A stretch of DNA of 5,216 nucleotides from JAYWAM01 sp043782425 (lineage in GTDB: Bacteria > Pseudomonadota > Gammaproteobacteria > Burkholderiales > Usitatibacteraceae): positions 1 to 5,216 of the forward strand of contig JAYWAM010000212.1 of assembly GCA_043782425.1 (NCBI GenBank), given 5' to 3'. The notes below the pieces were generated by a model that was given only the letters and a program-made list of their open reading frames with translations, had not been told where the DNA came from and made no database searches. Position 1 is the first letter of the stretch. Each line of letters starts with the position of its first letter. The position numbers and the translations under genes were made by a program. Shown here piece by piece: positions 1 to 5,180 of the stretch.

Positions 1-41
1 GTGACCCTTATTCTAACCGAAGGCGCGCACACTGATGTTGC

Positions 42-60
42 CGGTATGGCAAAAATACCG
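42..60. promoter_or_regulatory. Inverted repeat CGGTAT-N7-ATACCG, possible operator
   Basis: Perfect 6-bp arms CGGTAT (42-47) and ATACCG (55-60) flank a 7-base AT-rich spacer. No T-run follows, so it is not a typical terminator. It lies about where a -35 region would be for the extended -10 at 69-77. The next gene encodes a ribbon-helix-helix protein, and such proteins commonly bind short inverted repeats in their own promoter. The operator role is inferred from position and symmetry. Confidence 0.4.
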
Positions 61-68
61 CGAAAAGG

Positions 69-77
69 TGCTATTAT
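69..77 (+). promoter_or_regulatory. Extended -10 promoter element for the RHH gene
   Basis: TGCTATTAT matches the extended -10 pattern TGnTATAAT with one mismatch in the hexamer. No good -35 hexamer lies 16-18 bases upstream, which is tolerated by extended -10 promoters. Transcription would begin near base 84, giving a leader of about 37 bases before the ATG at 121. The box sits between the two inverted repeats, a layout that fits repression. Confidence 0.4.
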
Positions 78-80
78 TCA

Positions 81-102
81 GTATCACTTCGCTAATTGAT
101 AC
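81..102. promoter_or_regulatory. Inverted repeat GTATCA-N10-TGATAC, possible second operator
   Basis: Perfect 6-bp arms GTATCA (81-86) and TGATAC (97-102) are separated by 10 bases. They share the GTAT/ATAC core with the repeat at 42-60. The centres of the two repeats are about 40 bp apart, near four helical turns. This repeat covers the predicted transcription start and early leader. A regulatory role is inferred. Confidence 0.35.
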
Positions 103-120
103 CACATAAGGAGAACTATC

Positions 121-336
121 ATGGCTACTGCAAAAGTGTACAAAACATCCGTCAATCTGACTGATGTCACTATCGCGACTCTTGAGAACCTGGCAAAAAA
201 ACGCCGCAAAACCATGTCGCAAGTAATTCGCGATGCCATTGCTACAGAGCAGGTTCTACAAGATGCTGTTGATAGCGGAGGAAAAATCCTCATTAGAGAA
301 AAGGATGAATCGTTCAAGCAGCTTATTATCCGGTAA
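121..336 (+). CDS. Ribbon-helix-helix (CopG-like) DNA-binding protein
   Basis: A 71-residue protein with the layout of the CopG/Arc/MetJ superfamily. A short strand (about residues 5-13, KVYKTSVNL) would pair in a dimer to form the DNA-reading ribbon. Helix A follows (about 15-29, rich in Leu, Lys and Arg), then a turn at RRKTMS, then helix B (about 32-48). The tail, GGKILIREKD followed by a hydrophobic end, is a C-terminal pattern I recall from small RHH proteins of this type. The start is well supported by AAGGAG at 108-113, seven bases before the ATG. The gene is AT-richer than ubiE and the genes after it. It ends five bases before the membrane-protein gene at 342, so the two are probably cotranscribed and may be translationally coupled. 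The likely role is a transcription factor that controls its own operon. An antitoxin role is possible but not shown. The fold call is fairly sure; its targets are unknown. Confidence 0.75.
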   Translation: MATAKVYKTSVNLTDVTIATLENLAKKRRKTMSQVIRDAIATEQVLQDAVDSGGKILIREKDESFKQLIIR

Positions 337-340
337 TACC
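332..340. promoter_or_regulatory. Palindrome GGTAATACC at the junction of the two small genes
   Basis: A perfect 9-base palindrome spans the RHH stop codon (TAA 334-336) and ends one base before the ATG at 342. It has the same GGTA/TACC halves as the repeat at 42-60. It occupies the place where a Shine-Dalgarno for the second gene would be, and none is visible. It could be a third protein-binding site or chance. Confidence 0.25.
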
Positions 341-341
341 C

Positions 342-671
342 ATGGCTAGTATCGAAGAAAAAGACCTGACGGACGAGGATGGCGCCCTTGAGCCTGCTCA
401 GATGGGGCCTGAAGTCCCGCCGCTTGAGCCGTTTAATATCGCCCAGGCGCAGGAAAAGGTTCGCGGCCTGGTAGCTCAGGGCCTCATAGTCATGCTGGCG
501 ATCATTATCTTGATGGCTTTTATTACTCTCTGGTCTTATGGCAGCACCTTTGCTGATCTGGAAAAACTTATGACTATTATTTTTGGGCCAGTCATTGCAT
601 TGGTCGGAACAGCGATCGGCTATTACTTCGGCGGCAAGACGACTCAGAACGAAACAACGAAGCCAGAGTAA
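342..671 (+). CDS. Small two-helix membrane protein, function unknown
   Basis: A 109-residue protein I cannot assign to a named family. Residues 1-40 are hydrophilic, acidic and proline-containing. Two membrane helices follow, at about 46-67 (LIVMLAIIILMAFITLW) and 77-98 (MTIIFGPVIALVGTAIGYYFGG), joined by a short loop with several acidic residues. The tail is short and polar. Both ends probably face the same side, likely the cytoplasm. The GYYFGG ending of helix 2 resembles that of many small two-helix bacterial proteins, including holin-like and effector-associated ones, but this does not define a function. There is no clear Shine-Dalgarno, and the RHH stop codon lies five bases upstream, so translation is probably coupled. 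Like the RHH gene it is AT-richer than its right-hand neighbours. It could be the membrane partner or toxin of an RHH-controlled module, or an unrelated small membrane protein. Confidence 0.6.
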   Translation: MASIEEKDLTDEDGALEPAQMGPEVPPLEPFNIAQAQEKVRGLVAQGLIVMLAIIILMAFITLWSYGSTFADLEKLMTIIFGPVIALVGTAIGYYFGGKTTQNETTKPE

Positions 672-694
672 GCAACGTAACAGGAGCAAGCGGC

Positions 695-1429
695 TTGAGC
701 AAGACCACGCATTTTGGTTTCAAGGAAGTGCCCGAGGAAGAAAAGGCGCACAGGGTGCGTGAAGTCTTCAGTTCCGTCGCGCCCAGTTACGACATCATGA
801 ACGATCTGATGTCAGGCGGCATGCACCGTCTGTGGAAACATTTCGCCGTTGAGCTGGCCTCGGTGCAACGCGGCGAGCGCGTGCTCGATGTAGCCTCGGG
901 AAGCGGCGACCTGGCGTTGCCGTTCGCCAAACGTGTGGGAGAAGAGGGCGTGGTGTGGCAGACCGACATCAATGCCGCCATGCTCAAGCTGGGGCGCGAC
1001 CGCCTGGTGAACGCAGGCCAATTGCTGCCTGCCGCGCAGTGCGATGCCGAAAAGCTGCCGTTCCGCGACAATTACTTTGATCTGGTGAGCGTCGCCTTCG
1101 GGCTGCGCAACATGACGCACAAAGACCAGGCGCTGGCGGAAATGCGCCGCGTGCTCAAGCCGGGTGGACGACTCGTCGTTCTGGAGTTTTCCAAAATTCG
1201 CGCTGCGCTTTCTAAAGCCTACGATGTATTTTCCTTCCAGGTTCTGCCGTGGCTCGGCAAGCGCGTGGCCAAGGACGAAGAGAGTTATCGCTATCTGGCC
1301 GAATCGATCCGCAAACACCCGGACCAGGAGACCTTAAAGGACATGATGCAGCAGGCAGGGCTCGAGCGAGTCGAGTATTTCAATCTTGCGGCGGGAGTCG
1401 TCGCCGTGCACAGGGGGTACAAAATATGA
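695..1429 (+). CDS. ubiE: Ubiquinone/menaquinone C-methyltransferase UbiE
   Basis: A 244-residue SAM-dependent class I methyltransferase, close in length to E. coli UbiE (251). It C-methylates 2-polyprenyl-6-methoxy-1,4-benzoquinol in ubiquinone synthesis and, in organisms that make it, demethylmenaquinol. It acts at the cytoplasmic membrane surface. The family N-terminus THFGF (5-9) and YDIMNDLMS (32-40) are present. SAM-site motif I is LDVASGSGD (64-72), with acidic D91 after strand 2, DAEKLPF at 117-123 and FGLRN at 135-139. The post-motif RVLKPGGRL...LEFSK (152-167) is followed by SYRYLAESI..HPDQETLK and a C-terminal AGVVAVHRGYK. Compared with E. coli it seems to lack one or two residues after LEFSK. 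The start is TTG at 695, chosen because AGGAG (682-686) lies eight bases upstream and the N-terminus aligns with the family. Only 23 bases separate it from the upstream gene, so it probably relies on read-through transcription. Its stop overlaps the next ATG (ATGA). Confidence 0.97.
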   Translation: MSKTTHFGFKEVPEEEKAHRVREVFSSVAPSYDIMNDLMSGGMHRLWKHFAVELASVQRGERVLDVASGSGDLALPFAKRVGEEGVVWQTDINAAMLKLGRDRLVNAGQLLPAAQCDAEKLPFRDNYFDLVSVAFGLRNMTHKDQALAEMRRVLKPGGRLVVLEFSKIRAALSKAYDVFSFQVLPWLGKRVAKDEESYRYLAESIRKHPDQETLKDMMQQAGLERVEYFNLAAGVVAVHRGYKI

Positions 1430-1791
1430 AGGACCTGAAATTCGCGGTTATCGTTGCAGCTTGTTGTGTCACAACAGCATCACTGGCTGCGAAAGGCGAC
1501 GCGCCAGCCGGGAAGCCGGTGATTATGAAGCCGCAGACAGTCCATGAAAAATGCATGTCGATGGAGCCGCCGCAAAAACTGCACTACAGTTTCGGCAGCG
1601 ATAAGCCGCTGGATTTCAACGTGCACTATCACAAGGGCGATATGGTTTATTCCCCGGTGAAAGAGAATAAAATCACCTCTTCCGAGGGCGTGTTCACGCC
1701 GCAGGTCAGGGAAGACTACTGCATGATGTGGGAAAACAAATCGCCTTCGCAAGAAGTGAAGCTCGAATACAGCTTCAAGGTTAAGCGCTGA
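1426..1791 (+). CDS. Small exported protein, possible GOLD/emp24-like fold
   Basis: A 121-residue protein. The frame is open further upstream (to 1249), but the true start is the ATG at 1426. It overlaps the ubiE stop as ATGA, has AGGGGG at 1412-1417 eight bases upstream, and begins a good signal peptide. That peptide has positive residues at 2-5, a hydrophobic core at about 6-20 and likely cleavage near ASLA-AKG (residues 18-24). VAAC at 10-13 is lipobox-like, so a lipoprotein is an alternative. The mature part has two cysteines (C43, C99), suited to a periplasmic disulfide. Its beta-rich segments LDFNVHYHKGDMVYS (62-76), a GVF turn, EDYCMMWENKS (97-106) and EVKLEYSFKV (110-119) recall the GOLD/emp24 beta-sandwich pattern. 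That fold call is my inference from pattern only. Its place between ubiE and ubiJ suggests cotranscription, but an exported protein has no obvious part in cytoplasmic-face quinone chemistry. Confidence 0.85.
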   Translation: MKDLKFAVIVAACCVTTASLAAKGDAPAGKPVIMKPQTVHEKCMSMEPPQKLHYSFGSDKPLDFNVHYHKGDMVYSPVKENKITSSEGVFTPQVREDYCMMWENKSPSQEVKLEYSFKVKR

Positions 1792-1822
1792 TCGCGTTGC
1801 GACTTGCAAAGATAAAACTACC

Positions 1823-2416
1823 ATGAGCAGCGGTCTCGATTACGCCCTTCAGGCGCCGTGGAAGCGCATCGTCAATCGCATGCTGCAAGCCACGCCGCGC
1901 GCCATGACGCGACTACAGCGTTTTGCCGGCAAGACCGCAGTGTTCAAGTCGGGCCTGTTCCATTTGCACCTCACCGTGGTTACCAATGGCGCGGTTGATG
2001 CGGCTTCACAGGGCGCGCAGGCCGACGTGACCATGACGCTGCCACCCGCTTTGCTGCCGCGTTTTGCGGCACGCGAAGAGGCGGCATTCAAGGAAGTGTC
2101 TTTTCAAGGCGATGCAGAGTTTGCGCAGGAGATTACTTTTCTGGCGCGTAACCTAGAATGGGATATTGAGGAAGACCTGAGTAAAATTACGGGGGACATT
2201 GTGGCGCATCGCATCGTTGCGATAGCAAACTCGATGCGCGAGTGGCGCAAGGATGCGGTCGCGCGCCTGGGCGAGAATGTAATGGAATACCTCACCGAAG
2301 AGCGTCCTGCGCTGGCGCCGCGGCGCGAAGTGGAAGCGTTTATACACGAGGTTGATACGTTGCGTGATGATGTGGCGCGTATGGAAAAGCGCATCGGGCA
2401 GTTCGACAAACCGTAA
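1823..2416 (+). CDS. ubiJ: Ubiquinone biosynthesis accessory factor UbiJ (SCP2 domain)
   Basis: A 197-residue protein matching the UbiJ/YigP family (E. coli about 201). It has an SCP2-type sterol-carrier domain at about residues 15-115 and an acidic/basic amphipathic C-terminal helix at about 165-195 that could form a coiled coil. Typical family features are the early A..P segment, the beta-rich core with a G-D-A-E-F turn near 96-100, and the block LEWDIEEDLSKITGDIVAHR (111-130). In E. coli UbiJ organises the multiprotein complex for the late aerobic ubiquinone steps and binds ubiquinone intermediates, and it interacts with UbiK. The ATG at 1823 gives the expected N-terminus, although the upstream bases contain no clear Shine-Dalgarno. 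It lies 31 bases after the exported-protein gene and is probably in the same transcript as ubiE. The common next gene, ubiB, is absent here. Confidence 0.9.
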   Translation: MSSGLDYALQAPWKRIVNRMLQATPRAMTRLQRFAGKTAVFKSGLFHLHLTVVTNGAVDAASQGAQADVTMTLPPALLPRFAAREEAAFKEVSFQGDAEFAQEITFLARNLEWDIEEDLSKITGDIVAHRIVAIANSMREWRKDAVARLGENVMEYLTEERPALAPRREVEAFIHEVDTLRDDVARMEKRIGQFDKP

Positions 2417-2446
2417 TGACAAGCAAAATTAAGTTGGAGCAAACCT

Positions 2447-3817
2447 GTGTCTGAGATACCCCAATCCCCTCCCCCGCCGGTCACCATGGGCGAAGCCTTC
2501 AAGTACTGGCTGAAGCTTGGCTTTATCAGTTTCGGCGGCCCTGCCGGACAGATTTCCATGATGCATCAGGAACTGGTGGAAAAACGCCGCTGGATTTCTG
2601 AGCATCGCTTCATGCATGCGCTCAACTACTGCATGTTGCTTCCCGGACCCGAGGCGCAGCAGCTCGCCACCTACATCGGCTGGCTGATGCACGGCGTCAA
2701 GGGCGGCATTATTGCCGGCGTGCTGTTTGTGCTGCCCTCGCTGTTCATTCTGATTGCACTGACATGGATTTACCTGGCTTTCGGCAATGTGCCGACGGTA
2801 GCGGGGGTTTTGTATGGCATCAAACCGGCGGTGGTGGCAGTGGTTTTGTTTGCCGCCTATCGCATAGGCTCGCGCGCCCTCAAAAACAGCGTGCTCATGA
2901 CGCTGGCAGCGGCGGCCTTCGTGGCGATTTTCGTATTTGATGTGCCGTTCCCGTGGATCGTGCTGGGCGCAGCCATCGTCGGTTATATCGGTGGCCAGAT
3001 TGCCCCGCAAAAATTCAAAACCGGCGGCAGCCACGGCGCGGCCGATAAGGACTATGGCCCGGCGCTGATCGACGACGACACGCCCGCGCCTGAACACACG
3101 CGCTTCAAATGGTCGCGCGTGGTGTTTTACTCACTCGTCGCGCTAGCAATTTGGGGCGGCGTGGTTGGCGCGTTGACGTTGCGCTTCGGCTGGGACGGCG
3201 CTCTCACGCAAATGAGCTGGTTCTTCACCAAAGCCGCGCTGCTCACTTTCGGCGGCGCCTACGCGGTGCTGCCTTACGTGTATCAAGGCGGCGTCGAACA
3301 ATATGGCTGGCTCACCGGGGTACAAATGGTCGATGGCCTGGCGCTGGGCGAAACCACGCCGGGGCCACTGATTATGGTGGTGGCCTTCGTCGGCTTTGTC
3401 GGCGCGTGGAGCAAAGAAATCTTTGGGGTCGAGAGCCTGGCCCTAGCCGGCATGACAGGTGCGGCTATCGCCACGTTATTCACTTTTCTGCCTTCGTTCC
3501 TGTTTATTCTGGTGGGCGCACCGGCGGTCGAGCGCACGCGCCATGAGATCGGCTTCACCGCGCCGCTCACCGGAATTACCGCTGCGGTGGTGGGTGTGAT
3601 TCTCAATCTTGCGGTGTTTTTCGCCTGGCATGTGCTGTGGCCGACCGCAACCAAGGCTGCGCCCTTTGCAGGGAATGTCGAATGGTTTTCCGCCGCAGTC
3701 GCGGTGCTTGCGTTTATCGCGTTGTGGCGCTACAAAATCGGCATCATGCAAGTCATCGGCGCGTGCGCTGCCGCTGGGCTGCTGTATACATTTGCCAAGC
3801 CCCTATTCGCTGCTTGA
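2447..3817 (+). CDS. chrA: Chromate transporter ChrA, two-domain (long-chain) form
   Basis: A 456-residue inner-membrane protein of the CHR superfamily, within the usual range for two-domain ChrA. ChrA proteins export chromate from the cytoplasm, and the known examples depend on the proton-motive force. The N-terminal CHR domain shows FISFGGPAGQ (26-35), the basic EKRRW segment (45-49) and LLPGPEAQQLATYIG (64-78). The C-terminal domain repeats the pattern with LLTFGGAYAVLPY (265-277) and LGETTPGPLIM (300-310). A charged cytoplasmic linker at about 190-223 joins them. About ten to twelve membrane segments are visible, and the N-terminus is proline-rich (PPPP). The start is GTG at 2447 with GGAG at 2436-2439, seven bases upstream. 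It follows ubiJ after 30 bases on the same strand, in the position often held by ubiB. No chrB or chrF regulator gene is present. The family call is firm; chromate as the natural substrate is inferred from family. Confidence 0.95.
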   Translation: MSEIPQSPPPPVTMGEAFKYWLKLGFISFGGPAGQISMMHQELVEKRRWISEHRFMHALNYCMLLPGPEAQQLATYIGWLMHGVKGGIIAGVLFVLPSLFILIALTWIYLAFGNVPTVAGVLYGIKPAVVAVVLFAAYRIGSRALKNSVLMTLAAAAFVAIFVFDVPFPWIVLGAAIVGYIGGQIAPQKFKTGGSHGAADKDYGPALIDDDTPAPEHTRFKWSRVVFYSLVALAIWGGVVGALTLRFGWDGALTQMSWFFTKAALLTFGGAYAVLPYVYQGGVEQYGWLTGVQMVDGLALGETTPGPLIMVVAFVGFVGAWSKEIFGVESLALAGMTGAAIATLFTFLPSFLFILVGAPAVERTRHEIGFTAPLTGITAAVVGVILNLAVFFAWHVLWPTATKAAPFAGNVEWFSAAVAVLAFIALWRYKIGIMQVIGACAAAGLLYTFAKPLFAA

Positions 3818-3842
3818 GCGAGCACAGCTCCGGAAACGTTTT

Positions 3843-3908
3843 CGTAGGAGCGGGCTTGCCCGCGATAACAGCACGTTTTTGGTAAGAGTGGGCAAGCCCG
3901 TTCCTACG
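3843..3908. repeat. Inverted pair of REP sequences (REPIN/BIME-like)
   Basis: The first unit (3843-3862) reads GTAGGAGCGGGCTTGCCCG from 3844 and contains the small palindrome CGGGCttGCCCG. The second (3889-3908) is its inverted copy, matching at 18 of 20 positions, with 26 bases between them. The units closely resemble the REP family known from Pseudomonas, which is mobilised by RAYT transposases. The transcribed pair could form one long hairpin that protects the 3' end of the chrA transcript. No RAYT gene is in the window. Confidence 0.85.
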
Positions 3909-3974
3909 GGCGACCGAGCAATCTGATTCTGGCGTGATCATTTTCAAACCACAGAAATCGGCTGGCACAAATAA

Positions 3975-4002
3975 AAAAAGCGGCCAGAAAAGACCGCTTT
4001 TT
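3975..4002. terminator. Bidirectional rho-independent terminator
   Basis: AAAAAGCGG (3975-3983) pairs with CCGCTTTTT (3994-4002) around a 10-base loop. Read on the + strand the stem ends in five T. Read on the - strand it ends in seven T (A-run 3973-3979). It lies between the convergent chrA (stop at 3817) and the Bax inhibitor-1 gene (stop at 4024). It can therefore end both transcripts, with the closest and strongest role for the - strand gene 21 bases away. Confidence 0.85.
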
Positions 4003-4023
4003 AAAGTTACTGCGTGGACTGGT

Positions 4024-4716
4024 TCAGTCCCTATCGCCGCCGAAAATTCCCAGCAGCATGAGCAGATTGGCAAAGACGTTATAGACATCCAGATAAATCG
4101 CCAGTGTGGCCGTGATGTAGTTGGTTTCACCGCCGGTGATGACGCGGTTGATGTCATACAGCATGTAGGCCGAAAAGATCGCAATGGCGACCAGCGAAAC
4201 CACAATCATCAGCGCCGGAATTTGCAGGAAGATATTCGCCGCTGAAGCCAACAGCAGGACAATTACCCCGACAAACAGAAACTTGCCCATCCCCGACAAA
4301 TCGCGCTTGATAGTGCCGGCCAACGTGGCCATGGCGAAGAAAATAATCGAGGTGCCGCCAAATGCCAGCGCAATCAGATTGCCGCCATTCTTGAATACCA
4401 GCACCGAACCTAACAGGCGCGACAACATCAGGCCCATGAAGAAAGTGAAGGCAAGCAGGAAAACCACCCCCATCGGCGAGTTCTTGGTCTTTTCAATGGC
4501 GAAAAAGAAACCAAAGGCGATACCGAGAAACACCAGCAGGCCGATAAATGGATTGCCAGCAAAGAATGTGAATTTCATTTGCATGCCGATGATGGAACCA
4601 ATAACGGTCGGCACCATGGATAGGGCGAGCAGCATGTAGGTGTTACGCAGGACGCGATTCTGGCTCGGTGACAAAGCACCAGTTTGCGGCGCCAGAATGG
4701 GGGTGTCAGGTTGCAT
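4024..4716 (-). CDS. Bax inhibitor-1/YccA family membrane protein
   Basis: A 230-residue, strongly hydrophobic protein of the BI-1 (TMBIM) family, which also includes E. coli YccA and YbhL and Bacillus YetJ. About seven membrane segments are visible, at roughly residues 25-45, 55-74, 81-102, 112-134, 144-163, 166-187 and 200-225. The last two carry the family signature: LYDINRVI, then LDVYNVFANLLMLLGIF. Their aspartates D188 and D210 match the pair that forms the pH-sensing site in the Bacillus YetJ calcium-leak channel. YccA in E. coli instead interacts with the FtsH protease. The role here could therefore be ion leak or protease modulation; I cannot choose. The ATG at 4716 is preferred over one eight codons upstream because GGAGGA sits eight bases before it on the - strand. 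The gene stands alone, convergent with chrA and divergent from the tRNA gene. Confidence 0.93.
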   Translation of the reverse strand: MQPDTPILAPQTGALSPSQNRVLRNTYMLLALSMVPTVIGSIIGMQMKFTFFAGNPFIGLLVFLGIAFGFFFAIEKTKNSPMGVVFLLAFTFFMGLMLSRLLGSVLVFKNGGNLIALAFGGTSIIFFAMATLAGTIKRDLSGMGKFLFVGVIVLLLASAANIFLQIPALMIVVSLVAIAIFSAYMLYDINRVITGGETNYITATLAIYLDVYNVFANLLMLLGIFGGDRD

Positions 4717-4723
4717 AATCAAA

Positions 4724-4729
4724 TCCTCC
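4724..4729 (-). promoter_or_regulatory. Ribosome binding site that sets the BI-1 start
   Basis: On the - strand the sequence is GGAGGA, seven to eight bases before the ATG at 4716-4714. The alternative ATG at 4740 would place this strong site inside the coding region and adds MFFPEDLI, which has no family support. This decides the shorter reading frame. Confidence 0.8.
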
Positions 4730-4754
4730 GGGAAAAACAATGGGAACAGCGATT

Positions 4755-4783
4755 AGACTAAGGGCTAACCCGCAAAGTTTCAA
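4755..4783 (-). promoter_or_regulatory. Possible promoter for the BI-1 gene
   Basis: On the - strand a good -35 hexamer TTGAAA (4783-4778) is followed after 17 bases by TAGTCT (4760-4755), a poor -10. A better -10-like hexamer, TCTAAT (4757-4752), overlaps it, but its 20-base spacing is too long. Transcription would start near 4748, about 30 bases before the start codon. This is the best candidate in the 201-base gap to the tRNA gene, but it is weak. Confidence 0.3.
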
Positions 4784-4895
4784 GTGTTATCTTTTCGGCA
4801 TCTAAAGCATGATGGGTACGAAACACTTAGAAATCAAGCCATAACGCCGCATGCCGCCCGAAACATTATTTTCGCAGGCCACGCCTTAAGCGATT

Positions 4896-4904
4896 TGATA
4901 GAAT
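4896..4904 (+). promoter_or_regulatory. Extended -10 promoter element for tRNA-Ser
   Basis: TGATAGAAT matches TGnTATAAT with one mismatch. It predicts transcription from about 4911, seven bases before the mature tRNA 5' end at 4918, a normal short leader for RNase P to remove. A convincing -35 hexamer at standard spacing is not visible. Confidence 0.45.
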
Positions 4905-4917
4905 TGCAGGTTCAATT

Positions 4918-5007
4918 GGAGGGTTGGCCGAGCGGTTGAAGGCACCGGTCTTGAAAACCGGCAACAGGGCGACTTGTTCGTGAGTTCGAATCTCACACCC
5001 TCCGCCA
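4918..5007 (+). tRNA. tRNA-Ser (anticodon UGA), CCA encoded
   Basis: A 90-base class II tRNA. The acceptor arm GGAGGGT (4918-4924) pairs fully with ACCCTCC (4997-5003), followed by discriminator G5004 and encoded CCA (5005-5007). The D-arm begins GGCCGAGCGGTTGAAGGC. The anticodon stem CCGGT/ACCGG (4945-4949 with 4957-4961) encloses loop CTTGAAA with anticodon TGA at 4952-4954, which reads UCN serine codons. A long variable arm typical of serine tRNAs follows, then the T-loop TTCGAAT with stem GTGAG/CTCAC. The gene stands alone, with no second tRNA adjacent. Confidence 0.98.
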
Positions 5008-5060
5008 GATGGCGTCCGAATAAGTTCTCAGAAGTTCTAATTTCACCGCTCCTGCATAAA

Positions 5061-5113
5061 TGGCGTTCTATCGCGATTGCGAAAAAGCTCACCGTATGAA
5101 TCGCACCACGCCA
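5061..5113 (+). other. Nested inverted repeats, possible structured RNA
   Basis: TGGCGT (5061-5066) pairs with ACGCCA (5108-5113), and inside it GCGATT (5073-5078) pairs with AATCGC (5099-5104). Together they form a two-stage hairpin with an internal loop and a 20-base apical loop. It lies between the tRNA and a strong terminator, where no protein gene is evident. It could be the 3' trailer of the tRNA transcript or part of a separate small RNA. No clear promoter of its own is visible. Confidence 0.3.
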
Positions 5114-5141
5114 AGGAGAGTAATAGTATTTTCTAAAAGTG

Positions 5142-5180
5142 AAATGAGCCTGAGCGATAAGCTTTCAGGCCATTTTTTTT
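5142..5180 (+). terminator. Rho-independent terminator downstream of tRNA-Ser
   Basis: GCCTGA (5148-5153) pairs with TCAGGC (5165-5170). The stem extends inward through GC/GC (5154-5155 with 5161-5162) and outward through AAATG/CATTT with A5147 bulged. Eight T follow (5173-5180). It is about 135 bases beyond the tRNA 3' end, so the primary transcript either has a long trailer or this ends a separate small RNA. The remaining bases to the window end (5181-5216) are AT-rich and show nothing recognisable. Confidence 0.85.

Larger units (their letters stand above)
1..120. other. Leader region upstream of the RHH gene, no supported gene
   Basis: No gene can be supported here. The first + frame is open from base 1 to a TGA at 97-99 (32 codons), so it could be the tail of a gene entering from the left. 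It has no recognisable motif, and it also covers the inverted repeats and promoter-like box below, which suggests intergenic DNA instead. The stretch contains two inverted repeats (42-60 and 81-102), an extended -10 box (69-77) and the Shine-Dalgarno AAGGAG (108-113) of the next gene. Confidence 0.5.

Noticed and set aside
1..99. Open + frame from the window edge, possible gene tail
   Set aside because: Only 32 codons are visible, with no motif, and the stretch overlaps symmetrical repeats and a promoter-like box.
84..689. A 201-codon - strand reading frame opposite the two small genes
   Set aside because: Its product has no recognisable pattern, and the + strand genes have proper Shine-Dalgarno or coupling and coherent protein features.
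1249..1425. N-terminal extension of the small exported protein inside ubiE
   Set aside because: It reads out of frame through conserved ubiE codons, while the ATG at 1426 has a Shine-Dalgarno and starts a signal peptide.
2429..3097. A 222-codon - strand reading frame opposite chrA
   Set aside because: It is rich in His, Arg and Gln, which is typical of antisense to a GC-rich membrane-protein gene, and chrA is unmistakable on the other strand.
4990..5007. tRNA 3' end as an attachment site for an integrated element
   Set aside because: tRNA-Ser genes are common integration sites, but no integrase gene and no second copy of the tRNA 3' end are present in the window.
4886..5092. A 68-codon - strand reading frame containing GVRFELTNKSPCC
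   Set aside because: It runs antisense across the tRNA-Ser gene. This peptide pattern is a well-known false prediction from tRNA-Ser antisense DNA.
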